From positions 1,984,001 through 2,048,000 of the forward strand of contig NZ_CP009354.1 of assembly GCF_000772105.1 (NCBI RefSeq): a stretch of DNA of 64,000 nt. The letters are read 5' to 3'. The first letter of the stretch is position 1. Each line of letters starts with the position of its first letter. Source of the DNA: Vibrio tubiashii ATCC 19109 (lineage in GTDB: Bacteria; Pseudomonadota; Gammaproteobacteria; Enterobacterales; Vibrionaceae). The position numbers were made by a program, and so were the translations under genes. The notes beneath the pieces are model-generated. The model made no database searches. It was not told the DNA's origin and saw only the letters and a program-made list of their open reading frames with translations. Positions 17,534-25,940 of this stretch are shown piece after piece.

Positions 17534-18321
17534 ACTACGAAGATCTCCATCAAGCTTTATTTGTCTACAGCTTAGCGCTACCTCGAATGATGGCGTGTTT
17601 TATCTTTTTGCCTATTTTGAGCAAACAGATGTTAGGTGGCACTATGGTCCGCAATGGTGTCCTGTGCTCACTGGCACTATTTATTTTTCCAATCATAAAT
17701 CAGCACGCCTTACCTACCGAGATTGACGGGCTGTGGATTATGGTTATCCTTGGCAAAGAGATCTTATTGGGCCTTTTGATCGGCTTTATAGCAGCGATTC
17801 CATTTTGGGCAGTGGAAGCTAGTGGTTTCTTGATCGACAACCAACGCGGAGCTGCAATGGCAGGAATGTTTAACCCTACACTAGGGTCACAATCGACGCC
17901 AACAGCCGTTCTGTTGACGCAAACGCTCATAACCCTCTTCTTTTCTGGTGGTGGCTATATCGCATTTATGTACGCGATTTTCAAAAGTTATAACTCATGG
18001 CCCGTTATTGATTTCTTTCCAACGGTAACCGACGCTTGGGTAACATTCTTTTACGGGCAGTTCCAGCAAATGTTATGGCTTGGAGTCTTAATGTCTGCAC
18101 CATTAGTATTAGCGATGTTCTTATCAGAGTTTGGGCTTGCACTCATTAGCCGATTTGCTCCTCAGCTCAACGTATTCTTCCTCGCTATGCCAATTAAAAG
18201 TGCCGTTGCGAGTGTTTTACTGATTTTTTATCTCGCTTTGATGATGGACCACTATCAAGACCTGTTCCCCAATATCACCTTGTTTGTCGAATTACTAAAC
18301 CCCATTTGGCTAAGCCACTAG
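17530..18321 (+). CDS. sctT: Export apparatus protein SctT (VscT), 263 aa
   Basis: A FliR/YscT-family inner-membrane protein that caps the SctRST pore. Six to seven hydrophobic segments are visible, with the family block GFLIDNQRGAAMAGMFNPTLGSQSTP and a C-terminal FFLAMPIKSAVASVLLIFY. Length equals YscT (261 aa). Confidence 0.96.
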   Translation: MNYEDLHQALFVYSLALPRMMACFIFLPILSKQMLGGTMVRNGVLCSLALFIFPIINQHALPTEIDGLWIMVILGKEILLGLLIGFIAAIPFWAVEASGFLIDNQRGAAMAGMFNPTLGSQSTPTAVLLTQTLITLFFSGGGYIAFMYAIFKSYNSWPVIDFFPTVTDAWVTFFYGQFQQMLWLGVLMSAPLVLAMFLSEFGLALISRFAPQLNVFFLAMPIKSAVASVLLIFYLALMMDHYQDLFPNITLFVELLNPIWLSH

Positions 18322-18330
18322 GATTGAGAT

Positions 18331-19386
18331 ATGAGCGGTGAAAAAACTGAACAACCCACCCCGAAAAAACTTCGTGACGCGAGACAAAAAGGCCAGGTAG
18401 CAAAAAGCCAAGAAATCGTCTCATCCTCATTGATACTGGTGCTCATTGCTGTACTGTTTGCATTTTCAGATTATTACCTTGAACACATTTCCGCCCTGTT
18501 GCTACTTCCCAGTGAACTGGCCTATCAAGGCTTTCAAGATGCGTTGCTTGATGTCGCCATCTCGATTGCTAAAGAAATGGCTTATCTCTTGGCTCCAATC
18601 ATTCTTGTTGCAGCACTCGTTGCAGTTTTCGCCAACATGGGCCAATTTGGTTTTCTGTTTACCGGAGAATCTGTTAAACCTGAAATCAAAAAAGTGAACC
18701 CTGTCGAGGGGGCAAAACGGATTTTTTCACTCAAAAGTGTTATCGAATTTATTAAATCGATACTTAAAGTCAGTCTGCTTTCATGCATTATTTGGGTTAC
18801 CCTTCGCGGCAACCTGAATACATTGTTACAAGTCCCTACCTGTGGACTAAACTGCGTTCCAACCATAGCTGGCGTGTTGATTAAGCAGCTTATGATTATC
18901 TCTTCTGTCGGGTTTATTGTGATTGCTGCAGCTGATTTTGCCTACCAAAAATACGATCACACTAAGAAACTGAAAATGACTAAAGACGAAGTTAAGCGCG
19001 AATATAAAGAAATGGAAGGTAGTCCAGAAATCAAAAGCAAACGCCGTCAATTACACCAAGAACTTCAAGCATCTAACCAACGTGAAAATGTTAAGCGTTC
19101 CAACGTATTAGTAACAAACCCTACCCACATCGCCATCGGTCTCTACTACAAAAAAGGGGAAACCCCTCTTCCAATCATCACTTTGAAAGAAACCGATGCC
19201 ATGGCAAAACGTATGATTAAAATCGCACAGGAAGAAGGAATTCCGGTAATGCAGAAGGTTCCTCTAGCTCGGGCACTTTACGCCGATGGCCAACTTGATC
19301 AATACATCCCCGGAGATCTGATTGAGGCAACAGCAGAGATTCTAAGGTGGGTAGCTTCTTTAGATTCAGTAGAAACCAACCAATAA
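18331..19386 (+). CDS. sctU: Autoproteolytic switch protein SctU (VscU), 351 aa
   Basis: A FlhB/YscU-family protein: SGEKTEQPTPKKLRDARQKGQVAKS at the N-terminus, four transmembrane segments to ~210, a charged linker (KDEVKREYKEMEGSPEIKSKRRQLHQE), then the self-cleavage motif NPTH in LVTNPTHIAIGLYY. Cleavage between N and P lets the export apparatus change from needle to later substrates together with SctP. Length matches YscU (354 aa). It is the last gene of the sctN-U operon and is followed by a terminator. Confidence 0.97.
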   Translation: MSGEKTEQPTPKKLRDARQKGQVAKSQEIVSSSLILVLIAVLFAFSDYYLEHISALLLLPSELAYQGFQDALLDVAISIAKEMAYLLAPIILVAALVAVFANMGQFGFLFTGESVKPEIKKVNPVEGAKRIFSLKSVIEFIKSILKVSLLSCIIWVTLRGNLNTLLQVPTCGLNCVPTIAGVLIKQLMIISSVGFIVIAAADFAYQKYDHTKKLKMTKDEVKREYKEMEGSPEIKSKRRQLHQELQASNQRENVKRSNVLVTNPTHIAIGLYYKKGETPLPIITLKETDAMAKRMIKIAQEEGIPVMQKVPLARALYADGQLDQYIPGDLIEATAEILRWVASLDSVETNQ

Positions 19387-19416
19387 AAACCGTTAAAACA
19401 TACAGTTACATATATT

Positions 19417-19439
19417 AAAAAGGAGCTTGCGCTCCTTTT
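19417..19439. terminator. Bidirectional terminator between sctU and vopQ
   Basis: GGAGC (19422-19426) pairs with GCTCC (19431-19435). The hairpin is extended by an A-run and a T-run on either side. It serves both convergent operons; the vopQ stop codon is immediately next to it. Confidence 0.8.
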
Positions 19440-19440
19440 A

Positions 19441-20916
19441 TTATACCCAGCCTTCTGCTAAATAGAGCAACCTTAATTGGCTTGGTGAACCCATTCTCTC
19501 CAGTGCATCAATTTGCTCATCTTTTAAGTTAGGACTCTTATCTAGCATTACGCGGCCATTGGGGGCGTCTAATGGCAATTTATAGGTCAACTTTTTATTG
19601 ATCTGATCTGCCTTACCTTCGTCTAAGCAACGTACTGCTGGCATCAACCAGTTCCAATCTTCGTTGAGAAGTTTTCTCAGTGCGCCCGTCGCCACTTTCT
19701 CTGTTTCGCTAGGTTCATCTTCTTCGCTAAGCTTCAATATAGCGTCGGTGTCTGGGACCAAATGCTCACTAGGTGCCGAGCCGAGCATTTTCTTTAATGC
19801 TAACCGAGCATTCTCCATCTCTTTAGCTTCTACTGGAGCGTCCGGGCCCGTCAAGTTTGTGTCCTCTTTTGGCCCTAGATAAACCATAAGAGCTCTTACC
19901 GATGCGGCGTCTTGCATACTAAAAGTGAAGTTTCCTTTTGTATTGGCAACCTCAAGCCTTGGCAACACACCTGAGTTGGCCTCCTCAGCCAATGACTCAG
20001 TTGCTTCTTTGTTTAGAACATAACTACCAGCCTGCCCCGCAACAAAGCCGCCACCGCTAATAATACCCGACGCCGCAACAGTTCCGATTGCTTCCTTAGC
20101 TAAAGGAAGCACACCTGCTGTAGCCACTGGAGTTACGCCAAATGTACCTAGTCCTCCTGTTGCCATTCCTAACGTGGCACCTATCCCTCCTTCAGCAGAC
20201 AGTTTTGCGTGACCAATGGCAAGCGCTTGCTCCATTGGTAAAGATAAACGTTGGTCTCGTCCTGGCAAGTGCGAAACCTGCTCTAGTTGGTGATGATATG
20301 CCTCAGCATCCCCGTTGATAGAAGCCTTGTGCAATTCTCGACCGGTAGCGACAATCAACCCCACCCCCGGTAGTAGCAGGTTAATAGCCGCGTTAACCCC
20401 AGGCCCTTTTAGTTTGTCTTTCGCCATCTCGAGCAGCTCAGCACCAAATCCGTCCATCTTACCCGGATATTGGGTCTCTAAGCTCGCTTGAAGTCGAGCA
20501 TCTTTGCTTATTGCATCAAAATTGTTTTTGAGCTCTTGGTAAGTATTTCCATCAACTTTAACTTCATCTAAAAGACTGACAACCTCTAAGATTTTTCGTT
20601 CTGTCAGAGGCTCCCCTCTATACCCTGAAGGGCTAACAAGAGAGTAGGCCAACATAGCTGTGTCGTACTTTTCTTCCTTTATCAGCGCTTGCTTTAAGTC
20701 TAAATGGGTTTTTATATTCTCTTGAAAGTACTTGTTGTATTTTTGCTTAAGCACATTTTCGCTAATCGCAGCGTATTTATGCCCTTTATGGAAGGTCGAT
20801 GGCTCTTTAACCTCACCTTTTTTACTGATTACACGGTCATCTTTGGCAGCCGCAACCGCACGGAACTGGTCTAAATCTGGCACACTAGCTTGGCCAACTT
20901 TTACTGGATTCACCAT
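19441..20916 (-). CDS. vopQ: VopQ-like T3SS effector (VP1680/VepA type), 491 aa
   Basis: Length (VopQ of V. parahaemolyticus is 492 aa), position just beyond sctU and a neighbouring chaperone gene all fit VopQ, the cytotoxic effector that binds the Vo part of the host V-ATPase, opens a gated channel in lysosomes and provokes autophagy. The protein has a polar N-terminal secretion region, a helical body and a Gly/Ala-rich central zone (~175-300, e.g. LLLPGVGLIVATG and GGIGATLGMATGGLGTFG) that could insert in membranes. The family call is from memory of the protein, not from an alignment. Confidence 0.75.
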   Translation of the reverse strand: MVNPVKVGQASVPDLDQFRAVAAAKDDRVISKKGEVKEPSTFHKGHKYAAISENVLKQKYNKYFQENIKTHLDLKQALIKEEKYDTAMLAYSLVSPSGYRGEPLTERKILEVVSLLDEVKVDGNTYQELKNNFDAISKDARLQASLETQYPGKMDGFGAELLEMAKDKLKGPGVNAAINLLLPGVGLIVATGRELHKASINGDAEAYHHQLEQVSHLPGRDQRLSLPMEQALAIGHAKLSAEGGIGATLGMATGGLGTFGVTPVATAGVLPLAKEAIGTVAASGIISGGGFVAGQAGSYVLNKEATESLAEEANSGVLPRLEVANTKGNFTFSMQDAASVRALMVYLGPKEDTNLTGPDAPVEAKEMENARLALKKMLGSAPSEHLVPDTDAILKLSEEDEPSETEKVATGALRKLLNEDWNWLMPAVRCLDEGKADQINKKLTYKLPLDAPNGRVMLDKSPNLKDEQIDALERMGSPSQLRLLYLAEGWV

Positions 20917-20927
20917 AATATCTTCCT

Positions 20928-21386
20928 CTATACACGTAGTTGCTGAGCAAAGGCTTGTTGATTTGATTCACTGAGCGGAATATCACGGTCTAACATGGAA
21001 AATCGCGCTGACCACTCCGAGCTTTGTTGATTGAATTCATCGAACCACTGGGTGAGATTTGCTGCATCTAGCAATTCTAGAGCTTTTCGACCAAACAGAA
21101 TGACTTGACGTCCATCTGGTGATATGGCGAGATTCAGACCGCCGCAACCTAACCCATAATAATTTGCTCTTGCCAACAGCTCTAAACCTCGGCTCCTTAA
21201 GCTACCCTGCTTTGGCAATGCACCCACACGAGCAGATAACAAAAGTTCATTGTCTTCTGTGGCGATAAAATAGAGCAGTGTGCGATCGTCGACAAGCAAC
21301 TGACAACGACCATTATTTTCAATATGCAGTGGTGGAAGCTCATTGAGAGAACAGAATTCATCAAGTAAACGTTGTATTGATTTCAT
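20928..21386 (-). CDS. vecA: Class I T3SS chaperone (VecA-like), 152 aa
   Basis: A CesT-type effector chaperone: an N-terminal helix (SIQRLLDEFCSLNELP), a beta sheet core (NGRCQLLVDDRTLLYFIATEDNELLLSARVG) and a C-terminal helical region ending in QQLRV. In V. parahaemolyticus VecA (VP1682) is the chaperone for VepA/VopQ; here the gene lies 11 nt upstream of the vopQ-like gene. The start is the ATG at 21386 with AAGGA seven nt upstream. A GTG seven codons earlier is less likely. Confidence 0.82.
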   Translation of the reverse strand: MKSIQRLLDEFCSLNELPPLHIENNGRCQLLVDDRTLLYFIATEDNELLLSARVGALPKQGSLRSRGLELLARANYYGLGCGGLNLAISPDGRQVILFGRKALELLDAANLTQWFDEFNQQSSEWSARFSMLDRDIPLSESNQQAFAQQLRV

Positions 21387-21776
21387 TGTTTTTCCTTTTT
21401 GTTTCACTGAAATCTATTGAACAACGATTACTTATTGAACGATGTCGTAAATAGCTCTAATTTTGTTACTTTCGTCAATGCGCTGTGATACTTACCACAA
21501 AACTATCAAGCTGATTTTTGCAGCAGTTTGTAGGTTATTTATACAAGGAAAATTTTTGAAATGGCGCAGCCGTAACCAATGAACGGGTAACGCAGTAGAA
21601 AAGGTATACAAATGCTGATCGTAGAGTCCGGGCAAAATATAACCGCAAAAGGTCAGCAGACCCTAAAAGTTATGAGGGACATGAAATAGCCGAGCCTGCT
21701 CCCATTAAATTGATAATGAGAGCAGGCCCGATTAATGACTCATAAATTAATGATGTCGTTTATAAGCATGATTCAT
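21387..21776. other. Gene-free stretch between the two effector loci, with a strong hairpin
   Basis: No convincing gene. A long hairpin occurs at 21694-21727: GCCTGCTC/GAGCAGGC plus an inner CATTA/TAATG with one mismatch and a 6-nt loop. It lies 50 bases beyond the stop of the ADP-ribosyltransferase gene and probably ends that transcript, though the U-tract is poor. The vecA promoter must lie at 21390-21550, but I found no ExsA-type arrangement there. A plus-strand open stretch (21591-21689, encoding SRKGIQMLIVESGQN and ending at TAG) could be a decayed gene remnant. Confidence 0.5.
21694..21727 (-). terminator. Hairpin, probable terminator of the ADP-ribosyltransferase gene
   Basis: A thirteen-base-pair interrupted stem (8 + 5 pairs, one mismatch) with loop AATTGA. 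It is strong, but neither strand has a long U-run after it, so termination efficiency is uncertain. Confidence 0.5.
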
Positions 21777-24563
21777 CTAGCTTTTTACATTGAGTACCGC
21801 CACCTTGATCGGCTCACCAAAGTAGTTGGCTTTGGGCTTAGCTTTTATATCCGCAATCACATCCTTGAGAAGTACTTCACCTTCAGGTGAAGCCTGGCCA
21901 TCTGGCGTCATAACATTTATTTTGATTGGCGCCTGCCTCAAGCCCATTTCATACTGACGCCTTCTGATTCCGGTCGCCGTACTTGGGATCTCTTTCGTTA
22001 TATTAAGAGTAAATGTCTTATCCAACTGAAGCACTGTATCATCAGCCACAAGTACCTCTTTCTCAGCAGGCGCCTTACTTATACCCACTATATCTGCACC
22101 AAGAGAACCCGTTTTGGGCGGATTAATAACAACAAAAGCTCCATTAGCATAATCTAAGCCGACGCCCGGCTCTCTGGAGGTGCTCATAAATCCAGGGAAT
22201 TTGTACTCTTCGCCAGGTTTAAGAGCTAGTAGTTCCTGGCCAACATATTGAGAAACACCCCGGTAGACCGGCTCTGTTGTTCCTTCAAATAGTGGGGAAT
22301 GGATAGCAGCCCTCAACATATTACGTAGTTTAATAGCCTCTTCACGTACATCATCAAGCTTATCAACAGATGGGCCCCCTTTGAGGTTGCGCATTGCCCC
22401 CTCAAAACGCAAGTTAAACTCAATGTCGTCTTTAGGTGAACCGTACTGCGATGAATAGCCTGGGTTAAAAGCTTCGGTCGGCTCACCCGTCCAGAAGCGC
22501 TGAACTGCTAATAGCATCCCTTTAATCAGTGCATCTTGGGCAGTACGGTTATCCCCTACAGCTCCCAGAACGGCTTGCTGACGGGCCTCCTGAGTGGCCT
22601 CCTTTCCAGCCAGTTTAACCAAAGCTGACACGTTACTCTCACCTGAATTATCTAGATTAAGCGCATCGCTATGCAGCAGCATGTTGGTTCTCTTGTCGAG
22701 AAGAAACGCCTCCAGCACATAGTTATTTGGGCTGTTTTCGCGTGTATATATGTGTCCCAAAGACTGCTCTTGAGACGACTCCGCGAAGAGAGAAGCAGCG
22801 TCATCTAGCAGTTTCTCGTACTCATCCGGAGACTGCTGGCTCAGCCAATCATTCATAGCCTTATCTTTATCGGCATCAAAAAAAGCCGCCGACATATCAG
22901 TTCCTGCATGTTCAGGGATAGAGACAGGCCGAGCCTCGCTGCTAGAGTCGAATAGAGCATTCGTCACCGGGTTGTATGCGCCATACATCACCTTTTCAGC
23001 AGCCAAACCGGAACGCACCGTAGAAAAACCCTTGTTCGAGAGGTCATCGCGGATAACTTTAAGGTTATCGCTCGATGCGTACTGCGATGGGTAGCCGTCG
23101 CCACCAGTGATCTTCCGATCGAACTCAGCCTTTGTCATATGCACCGCGGGTATCGCCGGCAAACGGATCTCCTGGCCTTTGACCCGGACTGTTTTTGCTT
23201 CCTGCGCCGGAAGGTTGATGTCTTCGGTGAAAAGGTTCTCGTAAGCCGTTTCCCACTGCTTAGTTTTGCGCATTTCCCAGGCCAGTTTCGCGTCGCCCCT
23301 TGTCGTGGCCACCCCTCCTTCCTCTCTTTCCTGCGCATAAGCATCAAACGCGCCCATGATCTCGGTAAAACTGTGATCTCGGCCTTGTATCATCCAGCCT
23401 AGCAGCATCGCGCGGAATGACTGTACTTCATTGTCTGGTATATCCAGTAAGCGCACTACCTCATACATATAACTGGTTGTACTTGATGGCCCAGAAAACA
23501 TAGGCAGACCTTTATCAAGGTTCTGCTTCTTCCAGTTGACCGAAACCTCGTTATCCTGACCGACGGTTTTTACTTCAGAATCACGCACCTCCCAAACAGA
23601 AAAACCAGGGGTAGCCTTCTCGCGCTCCGTTAAACCGCTGCTTTCATCACGATACAAGGCAGGTTCAACGTGTTTATACAGCTCGCTCGTATCGTACGTA
23701 TCATGATTACGGGAAGCGACTATCTGCTGATGTCGTTCATGGCCCATGTTTTCAGTCAAGTTCCAGGTGGCGTATTTCAACCATGCAGTACCGTGAGGCT
23801 GGACCGTGACTGGAGGGCCCTTTTTCAGGCTACTTCCGTTGAAAATATCAACACGCGCATTTTCAGGGCTGTTCTTCTCATTCCAGAGCGGTGTGTTAAT
23901 CGAGTCAGCAATTTTGTCGAAATGAAGCCGGAAGTTCTCCTGAAACATATATCCAGCAGTTGTCAGAACACGGGCATTCACTTTTCCGTTAACCAGCTTG
24001 TTCATCTGCTCGCCCCACAACTGATCATCGCTAGTATTCCAACCTGCTAAAAACCCAGCTCCTCCCTCATCACCGAGATGAAGTTTCACGCCTGCATTCT
24101 CAAGCTTTTCTGCATTTTCTAAAACACGCCTGAGATACGACTGGGACATATACTCTACCGCGGGCATTGTGAGTAATTTATTGCCAAGGTGATTCATTTC
24201 GAAGCTATGGTTGGCCGCTTTGACTTTATCAGCGGCAGTGGAAGCAATATGCATCTGCATAGCAGGCGCTTCTTGCGGAAACTGCTGTTTCACTTTGGTG
24301 AGAATGCTGTCTACTACGCTGCCTTCGTATTCGGCGACCCGCATCACCGCTTTATTAAACTCAGCTTCAACCTGCTTGAGTGCAACGGGCTCGTGATTAC
24401 CTTTCGGTAAAGGGGGAAGATTCTGACCCGTTAGATTTACCGAGACGGACTGAACCTGAGAAAGCTGATTGGCTGCCGTACTCGCCTGCACCTGCACAGG
24501 TTGTACAGATACCCCCAATGTATGCTGAGTAACATTATTATATGTATAAACCATATTGATCAC
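21777..24563 (-). CDS. Candidate T3SS1 effector with C-terminal R-S-ExE ADP-ribosyltransferase domain, 928 aa
   Basis: The C-terminal domain (~735-860) shows the three landmarks of ExoS/C2-like mono-ADP-ribosyltransferases in order: Arg768 in VYRGV, the Ser-Thr-Ser motif at 794-796 in GFMSTSREPG, and the catalytic pair Glu834-x-Glu836 in APAEKEVLVA. The ExE form usually modifies arginine, so a host protein, or ubiquitin as in SidE-type enzymes, is a possible target. The first ~50 residues are Gln/Val/Ser-rich, like a secretion signal. The middle (~160-700) is unassigned; ~352-408 contains a striking GLPMFSGPSSTTSYM then GRDHSFTEIMGAF pattern. A chaperone gene directly precedes it (5-nt gap) and an ExsA-type promoter drives the pair. 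It is far larger than ExoS/ExoT (453-457 aa) and lacks a visible RhoGAP arginine finger. Confidence 0.8.
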   Translation of the reverse strand: MINMVYTYNNVTQHTLGVSVQPVQVQASTAANQLSQVQSVSVNLTGQNLPPLPKGNHEPVALKQVEAEFNKAVMRVAEYEGSVVDSILTKVKQQFPQEAPAMQMHIASTAADKVKAANHSFEMNHLGNKLLTMPAVEYMSQSYLRRVLENAEKLENAGVKLHLGDEGGAGFLAGWNTSDDQLWGEQMNKLVNGKVNARVLTTAGYMFQENFRLHFDKIADSINTPLWNEKNSPENARVDIFNGSSLKKGPPVTVQPHGTAWLKYATWNLTENMGHERHQQIVASRNHDTYDTSELYKHVEPALYRDESSGLTEREKATPGFSVWEVRDSEVKTVGQDNEVSVNWKKQNLDKGLPMFSGPSSTTSYMYEVVRLLDIPDNEVQSFRAMLLGWMIQGRDHSFTEIMGAFDAYAQEREEGGVATTRGDAKLAWEMRKTKQWETAYENLFTEDINLPAQEAKTVRVKGQEIRLPAIPAVHMTKAEFDRKITGGDGYPSQYASSDNLKVIRDDLSNKGFSTVRSGLAAEKVMYGAYNPVTNALFDSSSEARPVSIPEHAGTDMSAAFFDADKDKAMNDWLSQQSPDEYEKLLDDAASLFAESSQEQSLGHIYTRENSPNNYVLEAFLLDKRTNMLLHSDALNLDNSGESNVSALVKLAGKEATQEARQQAVLGAVGDNRTAQDALIKGMLLAVQRFWTGEPTEAFNPGYSSQYGSPKDDIEFNLRFEGAMRNLKGGPSVDKLDDVREEAIKLRNMLRAAIHSPLFEGTTEPVYRGVSQYVGQELLALKPGEEYKFPGFMSTSREPGVGLDYANGAFVVINPPKTGSLGADIVGISKAPAEKEVLVADDTVLQLDKTFTLNITKEIPSTATGIRRRQYEMGLRQAPIKINVMTPDGQASPEGEVLLKDVIADIKAKPKANYFGEPIKVAVLNVKS

Positions 24564-24568
24564 TCAGC

Positions 24569-24952
24569 TTATCGGGAGAGAACTTCAAAGAGCGAATTGC
24601 GCAAATTAAGACTGCTTTGCCAGAAAGCCTGAAGATCAGTTGCTGGCAAGGCTTCATCGGAAACTGAAAAGTTAAGCACAATAGTGGCGTTATCTTCAGC
24701 AAGAGAAAAAGCGGCTATCCCAACAACGTCAGGATGGCTGTTAAGCTGTAATAACTTGAGCTGAAGACTGTCTGATTCCAGCTGCTCTGAGGGGTGCAAC
24801 GGAAACATAATCAATGTCCGACTCTGTAGCAGGTTGATTGAGGCGAAATGGCGGCCATCGTCACCAACTAAGTTGCACTGATCATTTAATAGTTGCCACT
24901 GACCTTCCGATATATCTAACAGCCACTGGTTAATAATTTCTTCTCTGTTCAT
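24569..24952 (-). CDS. Class I T3SS chaperone for the ADP-ribosyltransferase effector, 127 aa
   Basis: A CesT-type small acidic protein: helix INQWLLDISEGQWQLL, beta strands with HFASINLLQSRTLIMFPL, helix-strand EQLESDSLQLKLLQLNSHPDVVGIAAFSL and a C-terminal helix LQAFWQSSLNLRNSLFEVL. It sits 5 nt upstream of the 928-aa gene in the same operon, the normal arrangement for a dedicated effector chaperone. I do not know a named orthologue. Confidence 0.8.
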   Translation of the reverse strand: MNREEIINQWLLDISEGQWQLLNDQCNLVGDDGRHFASINLLQSRTLIMFPLHPSEQLESDSLQLKLLQLNSHPDVVGIAAFSLAEDNATIVLNFSVSDEALPATDLQAFWQSSLNLRNSLFEVLSR

Positions 24953-24976
24953 AGCATATACCCTCTGTTTTTTATT

Positions 24977-25026
24977 AGTTTAAGCGCAGCCTCTACACGC
25001 CTATATAAGAATCAGTCGCCTTTTTT
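24977..25026 (-). promoter_or_regulatory. ExsA-type promoter of the chaperone/ADP-ribosyltransferase operon
   Basis: On the minus strand: an A6 run (plus T-run 25021-25026), GAC (plus 25015-25017) at exactly the consensus spacing, -35-like CTTATA (plus 25004-25009), a 21-nt gap, then TAAACT (plus 24977-24982). Only the G of TGnnA is missing. The transcript would start about 20 nt before the chaperone ATG. Confidence 0.6.
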
Positions 25027-25149
25027 ATCAACTTGAACCTCTTTTGCAGCACGAACATTATGGTGGTCAGCACTTAACATTCATCATGTTAGTGAAGATA
25101 TAGCGCTACATTGAATGACAAAAAAATTGGCATTATTTGGTTTTGCAGA

Positions 25150-25177
25150 CAAAAAAAAGAGTGGCGACTGCCACTCT
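25150..25177 (-). terminator. Terminator of the exsD-sctL operon
   Basis: A perfect 8-bp stem, AGAGTGGC (25158-25165) with GCCACTCT (25170-25177), loop GACT. On the minus strand it is followed by eight U (plus A-run 25151-25158). It lies 130 nt beyond the sctL stop, so the operon has an unusually long 3' untranslated tail. Confidence 0.85.
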
Positions 25178-25307
25178 CTATTTTGCTCTCAATTCTTAGT
25201 GCCAGACTTTGTTACCAAGCAACTGTTGCCGTCAGATTGAATAGGTTTATCCAATCCAATAAATCGTCACACTCAAGCTTGGCGAGAGCAATAATAAAGA
25301 GGTTTAG

Positions 25308-25940
25308 TTACAACGAGCTTTGACGTTCACTGAGTTGCTTTTCCATAGCCTGCTTTAATGCCTGCAACTGACCATCAATACTTGCGTCGATGATGCCGAC
25401 TTCCGTTTCAAGGATACAGCCTCCGTTTTTTAAACGCGCATCGGCAACCACTTCAACGTATCCTACTTCTGGAAAGTCACTCAATACCGATGAAACCTTT
25501 TCTCGAACGTCAATGACTTGTTCTGGATGAACATGCAAAATCACTTGCTTTTGGTTACTGACCAACTGTAAAGCTTCACGCACAACACTGACCGTCGTAT
25601 CAACGTCATCAAAGGTATCGATGATCTTGCGTACAGCATCAAGCACCACACCGGTCATTTTTTGCTCTACCTGAAGGTAGTAATCATTACATTTGGCTAG
25701 GGTCGCAATCATGGTCTGGGCGTTTTCAATTTCCGCCTTTTGTAACCCATCTTGGTAACCACGTTGTTTTTCACTTTCGTAAGCCTGTTGAGCACTCTCG
25801 ACAATGGTGCCTGCTTTAGCATGGGCAGCTTCAACCAAGTGCTGGGAGTCTAAGTAGCTCAAGTACTCTCGAGCTTTTAGTACCTTCAAACCCGGAGCAA
25901 GCTGTAAGTTGTCTGTTTTTATTTCAACAAATGAAACCAT
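25308..25940 (-). CDS. sctL: Stator protein SctL (VscL), 210 aa
   Basis: A YscL/FliH-family protein that links the ATPase to the sorting platform and restrains its activity. The N-terminal third is a charged coiled coil (SAQQAYESEKQRGYQDGLQKAEIE), followed by the FliH-like domain (KKIIDTFDD, LVSNQKQVILHVHPEQ, RLKNGGCILETEVGIIDASIDGQL). Length is near YscL (221-223). It is the last gene of the operon and overlaps sctK by 22 nt. Confidence 0.95.
   Translation of the reverse strand: MVSFVEIKTDNLQLAPGLKVLKAREYLSYLDSQHLVEAAHAKAGTIVESAQQAYESEKQRGYQDGLQKAEIENAQTMIATLAKCNDYYLQVEQKMTGVVLDAVRKIIDTFDDVDTTVSVVREALQLVSNQKQVILHVHPEQVIDVREKVSSVLSDFPEVGYVEVVADARLKNGGCILETEVGIIDASIDGQLQALKQAMEKQLSERQSSL

Noticed and set aside
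20928..21560. ExsA-type promoter for vecA-vopQ
   Set aside because: I checked every TnnCA on the plus strand upstream of vecA for a G-n-C six bases on and a -10 at 21-22 nt; none fits, so no site was listed.
21777..24563. RhoGAP domain as in ExoS/ExoT in the N-terminal part of the ART protein
   Set aside because: No GAP-type arginine-finger motif (GxLRxxxT-like) could be seen in residues 90-240.
21777..24563. SidE-type phosphodiesterase domain in the ART protein
   Set aside because: Histidines are present, but the HD-like signature spacing of SidE PDE domains was not visible; left as unassigned.
25111..25323. A 70-codon plus-strand open frame downstream of sctL
   Set aside because: It spans the operon terminator hairpin, has no ribosome site and its composition is not protein-like; treated as untranslated DNA.
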